Positions 24,835 to 33,113 are shown, numbered from the stretch's first letter. The stretch: DNA of 40,442 nucleotides from an uncultured Acidobacteriota bacterium (GCA_902825945.1 CADECY010000066.1:1-40442); one strand, 5' to 3'. The notes: generated by a model not told the origin, from the sequence alone. Made by a program: numbers and translations.

Positions 24835-26306
24835 CCGTGATGCTCCGGCTCCGGCAGCAGTTTCGCGAGCGCGAAGGCGGCGATTCCGAATCCGAGCGTG
24901 GTCCACGCGAACCAGTCGCCGTTGCGGGTGTAGGGGGTGAGCGAAGGGATCCAGTTGAAATTGAGGCGTCCGGCGGTGGCTTGATACGGTGGCAGCGTGT
25001 CGGTGACGCGGCCGCCCGGGTCGATCGCCATCGTGTAGCCGTCGTTGGTGGCTCGCAGCACCCAGCGGCGGTTTTCCGCCGCTCGCATGCGGGCGAGCAT
25101 CACGTGCTGGCCACGTGCCGACGAGCGCCCGAAGTAACCGTCGTTGGTGATGTTTACGATCAGCCCGGCACCCTCGAGCGGGAATCGCCGCACCAGTTCC
25201 GGAAACGCGGATTCGTAACAGATCACTGTTCCAAGTGTCTGGTTGTTCACCTTCGAAACGACGATGCGCTGGCCTGGCTGAAAATCTCCCGCCTCCTGCG
25301 TGATTCGATTCACCCAAGAGAACGTCTCCGGTACGAATTCGCCGAACGGCACCAGGTACATCTTGTCGTAACTTGTGGCGATCTCGCCGTACGGGTTCAG
25401 CAACAGCGCGCGATTCAGCGGCGCGCGCGTCTTCGGATCATAGGCCACGGTGCCGAACAGAAAGTGTGTCTTGGTGCTTCGCGCGAGACGTTTGGCTTCC
25501 GCCTGGAAATCGGGGTCGGTGTAGAAATACATCGGCGCGGGCGATTCGGGCCACAGCAGCAGAGTCGGGGCACGCTTCGCCGGATCGAGCGCGTTTTGGA
25601 GCGAGAGCGATCCCATGGTCTGGATCAGCTCGCGGATCTTCGGCATCGTCCAGTTGAACGATTGCGGAGCGTTGCCCTGGACGGCGACGGCGGTATCCTG
25701 TCCGGCGAGCGGTGGTGTCATCTCGGGAAGCAGATAAAGCATGGGGAGCGCCGCCATCGGATACACGTACGATCGGGGCATTCGCAGGACGATCATCGCG
25801 ACAGCCGCAGCCATCATCGCGAACACGAACGAGACCCCGTAAACTCCCACGACGGGAGCCAGCCGGAGCGGAACTCCCATGTCGATGCCCGCGTTGCCGA
25901 GCAGCATCCACTGGAAGCCAAACTCGCCGTGTAACCGCTCGATTCCGGTCCAGAGAGCGGCGACTCCCACGATGGCCCATGGCCGGTGCAGGATCGGCCC
26001 GGCGAGCATCGTGAACACGGCGGTGTGCAAGGCCTTCAACAGGCAGAACAGCGCGAAGGTGAGCCAGCCCAGCCATGCGTCCATGCCGCCATGATTTTCG
26101 AGCACGAACTCGATCCAGTGGCAGAGCCCGCCCCAAAAAAGGATTCCCGACGCCTCGCCAAGCAGGAGGCGCTTCCACCAGACCGGCTGGCGAGCCGCCG
26201 CAAGCAGTAGCGGCGTCAGTGCGACGGGGGCCAGGACGCGGAGGTCGAAATCGGGAAAAACGAGAATCAGCAGCACTGCCGACGACAGCGCTAGGAGAAG
26301 GTTCAT
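24831..26306 (-). CDS. lnt: Apolipoprotein N-acyltransferase
   Basis: The 491-residue inner-membrane enzyme adds the third acyl chain to the N-terminal cysteine of lipoproteins, the last step before Lol sorting to the outer membrane. The N-terminal part (about 1-195) is hydrophobic with six or so membrane segments. The nitrilase domain (about 205-450) has the triad Glu254 (WPES), Lys315 (YDKMYLVPFGEFVP) and Cys363 (ICYES). A last transmembrane helix is near 465-483. Both ends overlap neighbours by ATGA: the start with lipA, the stop with the PL22-like gene. An outer membrane is implied. Confidence 0.95.
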   Translation of the reverse strand: MNLLLALSSAVLLILVFPDFDLRVLAPVALTPLLLAAARQPVWWKRLLLGEASGILFWGGLCHWIEFVLENHGGMDAWLGWLTFALFCLLKALHTAVFTMLAGPILHRPWAIVGVAALWTGIERLHGEFGFQWMLLGNAGIDMGVPLRLAPVVGVYGVSFVFAMMAAAVAMIVLRMPRSYVYPMAALPMLYLLPEMTPPLAGQDTAVAVQGNAPQSFNWTMPKIRELIQTMGSLSLQNALDPAKRAPTLLLWPESPAPMYFYTDPDFQAEAKRLARSTKTHFLFGTVAYDPKTRAPLNRALLLNPYGEIATSYDKMYLVPFGEFVPETFSWVNRITQEAGDFQPGQRIVVSKVNNQTLGTVICYESAFPELVRRFPLEGAGLIVNITNDGYFGRSSARGQHVMLARMRAAENRRWVLRATNDGYTMAIDPGGRVTDTLPPYQATAGRLNFNWIPSLTPYTRNGDWFAWTTLGFGIAAFALAKLLPEPEHHG

Positions 26307-27244
26307 GCGGACGCCAGGCTCGCCTCGTGCGCGACGAGGTCGGCCATGTAAGAGCTTCTCACAAATGGTCCGCTAAACACCATCTTGAATCCGATCCCGA
26401 GGCCGTGACTCCGGTAATCGTCGAACTCCGCCGGCGTCACGTACTTGATAACGGGCAGACCGCGCCGCGAGGGCTGTAGGTACTGCCCAATCGTCGCGAC
26501 ATCGGCGAGCCCGTTCAGGTGGATATCGCCAAGCAACTGCGTGACCTCTTCATGCGACTCGCCCAGCCCCACCATGAGTCCGCTCTTGGTGAGCACATCG
26601 GGGCGGTACTGTTTCGCGACTCGGAGGACGGCGAGCGACTGCCGGTAGTCCGCCTGGGGACGCACTCGCGGATACAGCCGCCGCACGGTCTCCATGTTGT
26701 GGTTGTAGACGTCCGGACCCGCGTCGAGCACACGCTTGACCGCGTCCATGTTCCCTTCGAAGTCGGGTGTGAGCACTTCGACGCGCGCCTTCGGAAGCGC
26801 GGCGCGGACCTCGCGCACGGTTTGTGCGAAGTGATGCGAACCTCCGTCAGCGAGGTCGTCCCGATTCACGCTCGTGATCACTACGTACTTCAGCCCCATC
26901 GTCTCGGCCTGTCGCGCGACGTTCGCCGGTTCCATCGGATCGAGGCTGAACTCGTGTTTGTCCGGGCTTCCTTTCGGCACTGAACAAAAGCCGCATCCGC
27001 GCGTACATAGGTTGCCGAGAATCATGAACGTCGCCTGCCCGCGATGAAAGCATTCACGAAGATTCGGGCATCGCGCCGACTCGCACACCGTGTGCAGATT
27101 CCGTGCCCGCAGATCGCGCTTGAGCGCGGTGACGCTCTCGTGGTTCATCTCGGGCTTGGTCAGCCATTCGGGAAGCCGGCCCCTGCGCGCGCGACCCGCC
27201 GCGGGCAACGCGTTCTCGATCTGGACCAGAAGCGATGGATGCAT
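26303..27244 (-). CDS. lipA: Lipoyl synthase
   Basis: The 313-residue radical-SAM enzyme inserts two sulfurs into protein-bound octanoyl groups to make lipoamide for 2-oxoacid dehydrogenases and the glycine cleavage system. The auxiliary cluster cysteines are C54-x4-C59-x5-C65. The radical-SAM cluster motif is C80-x3-C84-x2-C87. The C-terminal R-S-S-Y ligand segment is present, so both [4Fe-4S] clusters can form. The octanoyltransferase gene lipB is not next to it. It starts 17 bases after the hydroxylase stop, with GAGAGAG just upstream of the ATG, and overlaps lnt by four bases. Confidence 0.97.
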   Translation of the reverse strand: MHPSLLVQIENALPAAGRARRGRLPEWLTKPEMNHESVTALKRDLRARNLHTVCESARCPNLRECFHRGQATFMILGNLCTRGCGFCSVPKGSPDKHEFSLDPMEPANVARQAETMGLKYVVITSVNRDDLADGGSHHFAQTVREVRAALPKARVEVLTPDFEGNMDAVKRVLDAGPDVYNHNMETVRRLYPRVRPQADYRQSLAVLRVAKQYRPDVLTKSGLMVGLGESHEEVTQLLGDIHLNGLADVATIGQYLQPSRRGLPVIKYVTPAEFDDYRSHGLGIGFKMVFSGPFVRSSYMADLVAHEASLASA

Positions 27245-27261
27245 CTCTCTCTACGGTATCG

Positions 27262-28050
27262 CTATCGTCCGATGAGCCGCGCGAAGGGAGCGAGCCACTG
27301 GCCGGGCAACTGCTTCGGATAACGCTCGATGCCGTCGAATCCGAGATGTGCCGGATCATGGGCGGGAATGTGCGCGGTGCCGAAGACCCAGTCCCAGACC
27401 GAAAGCGTGATGCCGAAGTTGCGGTTGATGGGTCCGTCGTCAGGATGGTTGTGGTGCCAGATGTGCATCTCGGGACTGTTGATCAGATAACGCAGTGCTC
27501 CGATCTTCCAACTGAGATTGGCGTGCGCGAAGTGTCCGATCAGCGTGTTGGCGACGCCCACCCAGAACATCACCTCGCCCCGGAATCCGAAGAACGCGGC
27601 CGGAACATAGAGCAATCCCCGGTAGACGAAGATCTCGCCCCAGTGGAAGCGCCAATCGCCGATCCAATCCATATCCACGATGCTGTGGTGTACCTTGTGG
27701 AATTCCCACAGCCAGCCGACGCGATGGAGCAGATTGTGGATGCACCATTGCAGAAAATCGAATACCAGCAGCAGCACCAGGAACTGGAGCCAGAACGGCT
27801 GTTCGCGCATGAATCCGAGGTAGAACGAGTCCTTCCAGCCCCGAGCGGTCAGCAGGGAATCCCAGCTTTCGATCAATCCCGTTGTGAGCGCGGCAAGGAT
27901 CATCCCGAGGACATGTGCGTTGAAGATGACGTAGGCGAGGTCCGAAATCAGACCCGTACGGAACAGAGGCTGTTCTGGATGCCGCGGCCAGATGCGCTCG
28001 AGAATCCAGAACAGGACCCCGAGTCCGGCGAGCCAAACCGCGTATACCAT
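27262..28050 (-). CDS. Sterol desaturase/fatty acid hydroxylase family membrane enzyme
   Basis: A 262-residue integral membrane di-iron enzyme. The histidine boxes are complete: H105-x3-H109, H118-x2-H121-H122, H173-x2-H176 and H196-x2-H199-H200, with a further His202. The family uses O2 to hydroxylate or desaturate acyl chains, sterols, carotenoids or ether lipids; the substrate is not evident. The start at 28050 is preferred over one 18 codons earlier because GATACT lies nine bases before it, leaving room for the divergent promoter. It is the first gene of the operon with lipA and lnt, so a role in lipid remodelling is plausible. Confidence 0.9.
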   Translation of the reverse strand: MVYAVWLAGLGVLFWILERIWPRHPEQPLFRTGLISDLAYVIFNAHVLGMILAALTTGLIESWDSLLTARGWKDSFYLGFMREQPFWLQFLVLLLVFDFLQWCIHNLLHRVGWLWEFHKVHHSIVDMDWIGDWRFHWGEIFVYRGLLYVPAAFFGFRGEVMFWVGVANTLIGHFAHANLSWKIGALRYLINSPEMHIWHHNHPDDGPINRNFGITLSVWDWVFGTAHIPAHDPAHLGFDGIERYPKQLPGQWLAPFARLIGR

Positions 28051-28059
28051 GTCTAATAG

Positions 28060-28065
28060 AGTATC
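28060..28065 (-). promoter_or_regulatory. -10-like hexamer of the hydroxylase operon
   Basis: Read leftward it is GATACT, nine bases before the ATG at 28050. It lies in the 62-bp gap shared with the divergent TrmB-like regulator gene, a natural place for that regulator to act. Confidence 0.4.
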
Positions 28066-28112
28066 GGTTGCAGCGGGTGCCCCGTTGTGATCTGCTGAGT
28101 CCAAGGGGAAAC

Positions 28113-28931
28113 GTGAAGAAGGAACTGCAGGAGAACGATTACCAGCATCTGTGGCGCCGTCTGCAGCAGATCGGCTTGAACGCCTACGAGGCCCGCGCCT
28201 ACATCGTGTTGGTGGGGCATCCGAAGTTCAAGGCCCTCGAACTGGCGGCGCGCTCCGACGTTCCGAGGCAGAAGATCTATGAGGTGCTCGACAGCCTTGC
28301 CGAGAAGGGCTTTGCGCGCGTTGTACAGGAGAAGACGAAGCTGTTCTCGGCAATCGAGCCCGCGCTGGCGATTCCCAACTACATCGCGCGGCGGCATGAA
28401 CAACTCCAACTCGAGTTGACCGAGCAGAGCCGCGTGGCGGGCGCCGTGGTCGAAGATCTCGAGCGCGCCTATTCGGAAGGGCAGGAAGGGCGGGGAACGC
28501 TCGACTACCTCCGCATCGTCACCGAGCCCGGCCATACCGCCGCGCAATACCGGCGCATGATCGGTGAGGCGCAGCGGGAGTATCTCGAGTTCTCGCGGCC
28601 GCCCTACGCCGTCGACCCGCTCGATGAGCGCCTGGTCAAGGATGCGCGGCTGCGCGGCGTTACGTGCCGCCTGCTGCTCGAAGGGGACCGGCTCGACGAT
28701 CAACACCGCCAGCGGCTGGTGGATTATCGCGCCGCGGGGGTCGAGGTGCGGCAGACGAAATCACTGCCGATGAAGCTCGCGCTGTTCGACGAAAGCCGCG
28801 GCATGATCGCGCTGCTCGATCCGCTGGTGACCAAGCCCACCTGGACCGCGGTACTGTTCGAGCACCCGGGCATGTCGGAGGCGATGAAGGGATTGTTCGA
28901 GGACTATTGGGGACGGGCCACGCTGCTGTGA
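28113..28931 (+). CDS. TrmB-family transcriptional regulator
   Basis: A 272-residue protein with an N-terminal winged helix-turn-helix (about residues 14-80: G-L-N-A-Y-E-A-R-A-Y, then V-P-R-Q-K-I-Y-E-V-L-D-S-L). A short coiled linker and a C-terminal effector-type domain (about 125-270) follow, which fits the TrmB family of sugar- or metabolite-sensing regulators. I start at the GTG at 28113 because AAGGGG (28103-28108) precedes it; an earlier in-frame start at 28068 would overlap the divergent promoter. The likely target is the divergent hydroxylase-lipA-lnt operon or its own gene. It ends three bases from the convergent paralogue operon. Confidence 0.87.
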   Translation: MKKELQENDYQHLWRRLQQIGLNAYEARAYIVLVGHPKFKALELAARSDVPRQKIYEVLDSLAEKGFARVVQEKTKLFSAIEPALAIPNYIARRHEQLQLELTEQSRVAGAVVEDLERAYSEGQEGRGTLDYLRIVTEPGHTAAQYRRMIGEAQREYLEFSRPPYAVDPLDERLVKDARLRGVTCRLLLEGDRLDDQHRQRLVDYRAAGVEVRQTKSLPMKLALFDESRGMIALLDPLVTKPTWTAVLFEHPGMSEAMKGLFEDYWGRATLL

Positions 28932-28934
28932 GCT

Positions 28935-30110
28935 CTATCCCCGGGCGTGCTGCGGGACCTTGGTGCCGCGATACTTCACCGCAAGCTCTGGCGTGTCGAG
29001 CTTCTTTCCGCCCCGAGAGCGTGACTTCAGGCACGCCTCGAGCGCTCCGCTCACGATGAGCGTGCGCTCCACCGGATACGGTGCCTTGCCGGTCACATAC
29101 ATCTCCTCGATCTTCGAGACGAGGCATGCCGAGTAGGTGACGTTCGGCGTCGGCGGCAGGAAGAACTGCATCGACGCGATCGCTCCTCCCTTCAAGCGCG
29201 CGGCGAAGGTGTAGTCGCGGACCGCGCCGTTGAGCATCAGCAGGGTGGTGCGGAGTCCGTCGTTCCGTTCAATGAAGTACGCGGCTGGCGCTTTGACGAG
29301 CTTCGGTAGTACGCCGGATCCCACCAGATCCTGGGTTCGCGCATCTTCGTTGGTCAATCCCTGCGGCGTGTCGCTGCGTGAGAGAGCGGCCGTCAACAGC
29401 CGCTTCGACCAGCGCCCTTCGTCACCCGCCTTCCACACTGCGTCGCCATCGATCAACTGCACCGACTTCACGCCCGATTCGCCGCCTTTGCGCCGCTCGA
29501 TCATGCACTGCATCGCTTCGAGCGCGTGGTAGTCCATCGGGTCCGATCCGCCCACACCCACCATCAGCGCGTCCTCGATTTCGGAGTCGAGCGGGATCTC
29601 GACATCGGGGAGGCGCCAGGTTACGGGCAGGGAGGAGCCCGCGAGCATCGGGAACTTCAACCGCTTGGATTGATCGACCATCCACTTCGCTTTCTCGAAG
29701 CTGTAGGAGAGGTGCTTATCGTTGTAGATCGGGACCGCTCGCCCGTCCTTCTCGAAGACGTCCACGCACTGCTTGAAGAATTCGTGGCGCGGATAGAGCA
29801 CCTGGCCGAGTTCATTCTTGGGATAGTCGCCGTGTTCACCGATGATCATGACGGCGTCCACGGCGAGCTTGCCGGTTCCGCAACGCAGGGTCTCGGCGAT
29901 TGTCGGGTAGACCTTGAAGCCGAACTCCTTCGCCCGCTCTTCGCTTTGGTCGCCCTTCGGTTTCTGATCGACGTAGAGGGAAACTACCTGCACATCCGGC
30001 TTGTGCCAGCGGCCGTTGATCGGATAGCCAACCAGGAAGCGGTCGCCCATGTGCTGCGCATGCGACAGGTATCGATAGATCGTGGTGACGATGGCCACTC
30101 GCTTCGGCAT
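28935..30110 (-). CDS. Protein of unknown function, second tandem paralogue
   Basis: A 391-residue soluble protein that I do not recognise. It starts directly with a Rossmann-like strand (K-R-V-A-I-V-T-T-I-Y) and has no signal peptide. It shares long invariant blocks with the upstream neighbour: S-H-x-Q-H, D-R-F-L-x-G-Y, I-G-E-H-G-x-Y, N-D-K-H-L-S, A-G-S-S-L-P-V-T, E-R-R-K-G-G-E-S-G-V-K-S and G-K-A-P-Y-P-V-E-R-T-L. The many conserved His, Asp and Glu suggest an enzyme, possibly metal-dependent. The start overlaps the neighbour's stop by one base (TGATG), with GGAG at a suitable distance. A remote Gfo/Idh-like relation is conceivable but unproven. Confidence 0.85.
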   Translation of the reverse strand: MPKRVAIVTTIYRYLSHAQHMGDRFLVGYPINGRWHKPDVQVVSLYVDQKPKGDQSEERAKEFGFKVYPTIAETLRCGTGKLAVDAVMIIGEHGDYPKNELGQVLYPRHEFFKQCVDVFEKDGRAVPIYNDKHLSYSFEKAKWMVDQSKRLKFPMLAGSSLPVTWRLPDVEIPLDSEIEDALMVGVGGSDPMDYHALEAMQCMIERRKGGESGVKSVQLIDGDAVWKAGDEGRWSKRLLTAALSRSDTPQGLTNEDARTQDLVGSGVLPKLVKAPAAYFIERNDGLRTTLLMLNGAVRDYTFAARLKGGAIASMQFFLPPTPNVTYSACLVSKIEEMYVTGKAPYPVERTLIVSGALEACLKSRSRGGKKLDTPELAVKYRGTKVPQHARG

Positions 30111-31360
30111 CAGGTTCTCCAGAAGGTGGAATCTTTCGGTGCGGCGTAGGTGACTTGCGCCAGGTGCGGAGTGTCGAGCTTCTTTTGTCCCTGGAAGAGG
30201 CTTTCGACGCCGGCGGCTGTGAGTCCGGTGGTGAGGAGTGTCCGTTCGACGGGATAGGGCGCCTTGCCCGTCAGGAACAGCGTCTCGATGTTGTTGGTGA
30301 GCGGCGAGAAGAAGTTGGCGAGCGTAGTGCGCGCGGGCGGCATGGGCAGGTACATCTGCGTGGAAAACGGCTCTGTACGGCCATCGATGCGCGCGGCGAA
30401 GTTGAAGTCCTGAATCAGGCCATTCATCATCACGATCGACGACTTCACTCCGTCACTGTGTTCGTATACGTAGGCATAAGGATCGCGGACCAGCCGCTTC
30501 ATCGCCTCGATCGACGGGAAGTCGTTGTTGAAGCCCTCGCGCGATGGCTTCAGCGTGTGGCTGCGGCACAGCGCCGAAATCATCAGGTCACGCGACCAGA
30601 CGCCCTGCTCGAGCGCCGTCCAGAAGCGTTCTCCGCGGAAGGCCTCGATCGACTTCACGCCGGATTCGCCCCCTTTGCGCCGCTCCACCATGCACTGTGC
30701 CGTTTCGAGGGCGTGAAAGTCGTAGCTATCCACGCCGCCATAGCCGACACACATCGCTTCGCGGATCTTCGAGCCCGTGGGCATCTCGACCTGCGGCGTT
30801 CGATAGGTGACCGGCAGGCTCGAGCCCGCCATCAGCGCGAAGCCCATCTTGCGGCTCGTGTCATACATCTCACGAGCCCAGTCCCAGTTCCAGGAGAGGT
30901 GCTTGTCGTTGAAGACCGGAACCGAGCGACCCGAGCTTCCAAAGACCTTGACGATCTCCTTGAAGAACTCGTAGCGCGGGTACTTGTGCTGCCCTTTTTC
31001 GTTGCGCGCATACTTGCCGTGTTCGCCGATCAGCAGAACGCCATCGACCGCGAGTTTGCTCGTTCCGAGCGTGAGCGCTTCGGCGATCGAGGAGAACATC
31101 CGGGTCGAGGGGAACTCCTGGACACGGCTCTTGGCGAGGTCGCCCCGGCCCTGTTGATCGACCCAGATCGATACCAGATCCATCGGAGGCTTGTGGTGAT
31201 CGCCGTTCCAGCCATAGCCGATCAGGAAGCGATCGACGATGTGCTGCGAGTGCGAGAACTTGAAGTAGGTGGTGCAGATCGCGGCGATCTTGGGGCGCTT
31301 CGGAGTCTGCGCCATTGCGGCCAGCGGAACTCCAGCGAGAACCTGTCGTCTGGTGAGCAT
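30110..31360 (-). CDS. Protein of unknown function, first tandem paralogue, Tat-exported
   Basis: A 416-residue relative of the following gene, with all the same conserved blocks, but carrying a twin-arginine signal (L-T-R-R-Q-V-L-A-G) and cleavage-like A-M-A-Q. It should act in the periplasm, whereas its paralogue has no signal. I choose the ATG at 31360 because TGAGGA lies seven bases upstream. The ATG two codons earlier (31366) overlaps the cupin stop in ATGA and is also possible. The pair and the cupin form a tightly coupled three-gene operon, so all probably serve one pathway. No reaction can be proposed from the sequence. Confidence 0.85.
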   Translation of the reverse strand: MLTRRQVLAGVPLAAMAQTPKRPKIAAICTTYFKFSHSQHIVDRFLIGYGWNGDHHKPPMDLVSIWVDQQGRGDLAKSRVQEFPSTRMFSSIAEALTLGTSKLAVDGVLLIGEHGKYARNEKGQHKYPRYEFFKEIVKVFGSSGRSVPVFNDKHLSWNWDWAREMYDTSRKMGFALMAGSSLPVTYRTPQVEMPTGSKIREAMCVGYGGVDSYDFHALETAQCMVERRKGGESGVKSIEAFRGERFWTALEQGVWSRDLMISALCRSHTLKPSREGFNNDFPSIEAMKRLVRDPYAYVYEHSDGVKSSIVMMNGLIQDFNFAARIDGRTEPFSTQMYLPMPPARTTLANFFSPLTNNIETLFLTGKAPYPVERTLLTTGLTAAGVESLFQGQKKLDTPHLAQVTYAAPKDSTFWRT

Positions 31361-31362
31361 CG

Positions 31363-31716
31363 TCATTTCCTCAGGTAGGCATCGTCACCGCGCAACCAGT
31401 CGGCGCGGATGGGCGCGAAGAGATCGTAGCCTTCACTGTCGGCGAGCGCTTCGACGCGGTGTGGCGCGTTCGGCGGAATCTGCATGCACTCACCCGCTTT
31501 GATGACGGCTTCTCCGTCGTCGAAGATGAACTTGAGTTCGCCCGATTCGAGTACGGTGACCTGTTCGTTCTCGTGCTGATGGCGCGGGACGGTGGAGCCC
31601 GCGGTCAGGAAGACGCGCGCGATCGTGATCCGCTCGGTGTGGATCACCTTGCGCGCGAATTGCGGGTTCATCTGTTCGAGCTGGATTTCGCTCCAGCGGT
31701 GGATTCTGGCTTGCAT
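31363..31716 (-). CDS. Small single-domain cupin
   Basis: A 117-residue cytoplasmic protein with both cupin motifs. Motif 1 is around R-H-Q-H-E-N-E-Q with G-E-L-K (about 45-60). Motif 2 is I-P-P-N-A-P-H (about 80-86). The His/Glu set can bind one metal ion. Such small cupins are isomerases, dioxygenases or sugar/ligand sensors. It is the first gene of the operon with the two paralogues. TAAACT lies 11 bases before the ATG and no Shine-Dalgarno is seen. Confidence 0.88.
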   Translation of the reverse strand: MQARIHRWSEIQLEQMNPQFARKVIHTERITIARVFLTAGSTVPRHQHENEQVTVLESGELKFIFDDGEAVIKAGECMQIPPNAPHRVEALADSEGYDLFAPIRADWLRGDDAYLRK

Positions 31717-31727
31717 GAGAATCCACG

Positions 31728-31733
31728 AGTTTA
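31728..31733 (-). promoter_or_regulatory. -10-like hexamer of the cupin operon
   Basis: Read leftward it is TAAACT, 11 bases before the cupin ATG. No matching -35 is clear. A terminator lies about 100 bases further upstream, so the operon must have its own promoter in this gap. Confidence 0.4.
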
Positions 31734-31837
31734 CTACGGTTCGGCTTCGGTGACGAACTCGCGCCGCGGATGGCGGCTTTCAGCGGACCGCCGGAACGGG
31801 TGCGGGGAAACACAGGCTTCCTGCAGAGCTCCCGCCA

Positions 31838-31867
31838 AACAGAAAAGGGCACCCCGAACGGGTGCCC
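31838..31867 (-). terminator. Rho-independent terminator of the Fe-S protein gene
   Basis: An 8-bp perfect stem (31847-31854 with 31860-31867, GGGCACCC/GGGTGCCC) with a five-base loop. Reading leftward it is followed by TTTTCTGTTT. It lies 27 bases beyond the stop of the Fe-S protein gene and isolates that gene from the cupin operon. Confidence 0.85.
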
Positions 31868-31893
31868 GCGAATCTGTCCGAGACCGGTGACTT

Positions 31894-32220
31894 CTACGCG
31901 CTGAACGACGAGCCGCAGCCGCAGGTGGACTTCACGTTCGGGTTGGAGAACTTGAAGCCGGAACCTTCCATGGTCTCGACGTAGTCGACTTCGGCGCCCT
32001 CGAGGTACAGCAGGCTGGCTTGGTCGACGAAGACCTTGAGGCCATCGTAGTTGAACGTCTTGTCCATCATATTCGGGGCGTTCTCGAAAGCCATCGAATA
32101 GCTGAAGCCCGAGCATCCGCCGCCCACGACCGCGATCCGGAGACCGGCCGGCGAGGGTTCCTGGGCGGTGAGGATTTCCTTCACCTTGTCAATCGCGCGA
32201 TTCGTGAGAGCAACACTCAT
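31894..32220 (-). CDS. erpA: A-type iron-sulfur carrier/insertion protein (ErpA/IscA family)
   Basis: The 108-residue product binds Fe-S clusters and passes them to apoproteins. The three family cysteines are C36 (G-G-G-C-S-G-F), C100 and C102 (T-C-G-C-G). It stands alone between its own promoter and terminator, not in an isc or suf operon, which favours an ErpA-type role; the exact subfamily (ErpA, IscA, SufA) cannot be fixed. A GGAGG site (32230-32234) precedes the ATG by nine bases. LipA in this window is a typical client of such carriers. Confidence 0.92.
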   Translation of the reverse strand: MSVALTNRAIDKVKEILTAQEPSPAGLRIAVVGGGCSGFSYSMAFENAPNMMDKTFNYDGLKVFVDQASLLYLEGAEVDYVETMEGSGFKFSNPNVKSTCGCGSSFSA

Positions 32221-32241
32221 TCGTCTCTACCTCCAAACATA

Positions 32242-32270
32242 AGGATACCGAAATGTACAGATTCGCGCAA
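32242..32270 (-). promoter_or_regulatory. Sigma-70 type promoter of the Fe-S protein gene
   Basis: Read leftward: TTGCGC at 32270-32265, a 17-base spacer, then TATCCT at 32247-32242. The ATG is at 32220, with GGAGG between. It is the best-formed -35/-10 pair in the window. Confidence 0.6.
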
Positions 32271-32323
32271 GCACCCTCAGGTGGGGCGGACTGGCGCGTA
32301 CAAGTTAATGATGCCACGAATGC

Positions 32324-32350
32324 GAATCTGGATTCCGGACGTGCTATTTT
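32324..32350 (+). promoter_or_regulatory. Extended -10 with upstream palindrome before the ECF sigma gene
   Basis: TG-C-TATTTT (32342-32350) is an extended -10. A 12-base palindrome GAATCTGGATTC lies at 32324-32335, where the -35 would be, so it could be an operator. The ATG follows about 57 bases later. Confidence 0.4.
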
Positions 32351-32407
32351 TGACGGAAGCCCCGGGAATGAAACCAGTTGACCACGCGGCGCGTCCATGA
32401 GGGTGTT

Positions 32408-33085
32408 ATGGCAGACGCGATGGCAATGACGGCAACGATTCCGATCGTGGACGCGGGGCAAAAGGCCAAGGCTCGAGCTCGCGTGGAATACAAGACAACC
32501 GATGAGGCGGCACTGGTGCGGCGCGTCCAGAACGGGGACGAAATGGCGTTCCGGGAGGTGGTTGACCGCTATCAGAGCAAGGTCTTCTCCATCATCTACG
32601 GGATCCTGCGCAACCATAACGACGCCGAGGACATCTCCCAGCAGGTGTTCTCGAAGATCTACTTCTCGATCGGCAATTTCGACTTCCGGTCGAGCCTGCT
32701 GACCTGGATCTACAAGATCACGGTGAACGAGTGCTACGACTACCTGCGGAAGAAGAAGGTGAGGAAGCTCGTCTACGAGAGCGATTTCTCGGAAGAGGAA
32801 GCCCAACGGATGGAGCGCACCGAGCCGGGCTCGGAAGGCCAGATGCTGATCGACGACCGGCTGGCGCAGCGTGATTTCGTGGTGAAGCTGCTCGAAAAGG
32901 TGACGCCGGAAGACCGCCAACTGCTGATGCTCAAGGAAGTGGAAGGCCACTCGGTGGAAGAGTTGGCGTCGATGACCGGAATGAACGAGAATACGATCAA
33001 GGTGAAATTGTTCCGCGCCCGCCAAAAGCTGGTGAAAGCGGCAGGCAGGCTGGTACCGAAGTTCAGTACCGGACTGTTTGCCTGA
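32408..33085 (+). CDS. ECF RNA polymerase sigma factor
   Basis: The 225-residue product has sigma region 2 over about residues 42-108 (A-F-R-E-V-V-D-R-Y, then D-A-E-D-I-S-Q-Q-V-F and W-I-Y-K-I-T-V-N). Region 4 is over about 165-215 (P-E-D-R-Q-L-L-M-L-K-E-V-E-G-H-S-V-E-E-L-A, then E-N-T-I-K-V-K-L-F-R-A-R). Region 3 is absent, as in group 4 sigma factors. I start at the ATG at 32408, preceded by GAGGG; a TTG ten codons earlier is in frame but less likely. About 30 unstructured residues precede region 2. The next gene is a membrane protein expected to be its anti-sigma factor. Confidence 0.95.
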   Translation: MADAMAMTATIPIVDAGQKAKARARVEYKTTDEAALVRRVQNGDEMAFREVVDRYQSKVFSIIYGILRNHNDAEDISQQVFSKIYFSIGNFDFRSSLLTWIYKITVNECYDYLRKKKVRKLVYESDFSEEEAQRMERTEPGSEGQMLIDDRLAQRDFVVKLLEKVTPEDRQLLMLKEVEGHSVEELASMTGMNENTIKVKLFRARQKLVKAAGRLVPKFSTGLFA

Positions 33086-33113
33086 TGCCTGTCTGGAAGG
33101 GGTTGCGGTAGTA

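Noticed and set aside
30155..31378. Rightward 407-codon frame opposite the first paralogue
   Set aside because: Antisense shadow; the leftward frame has a Tat signal, a ribosome-binding site and conserved blocks shared with its paralogue.
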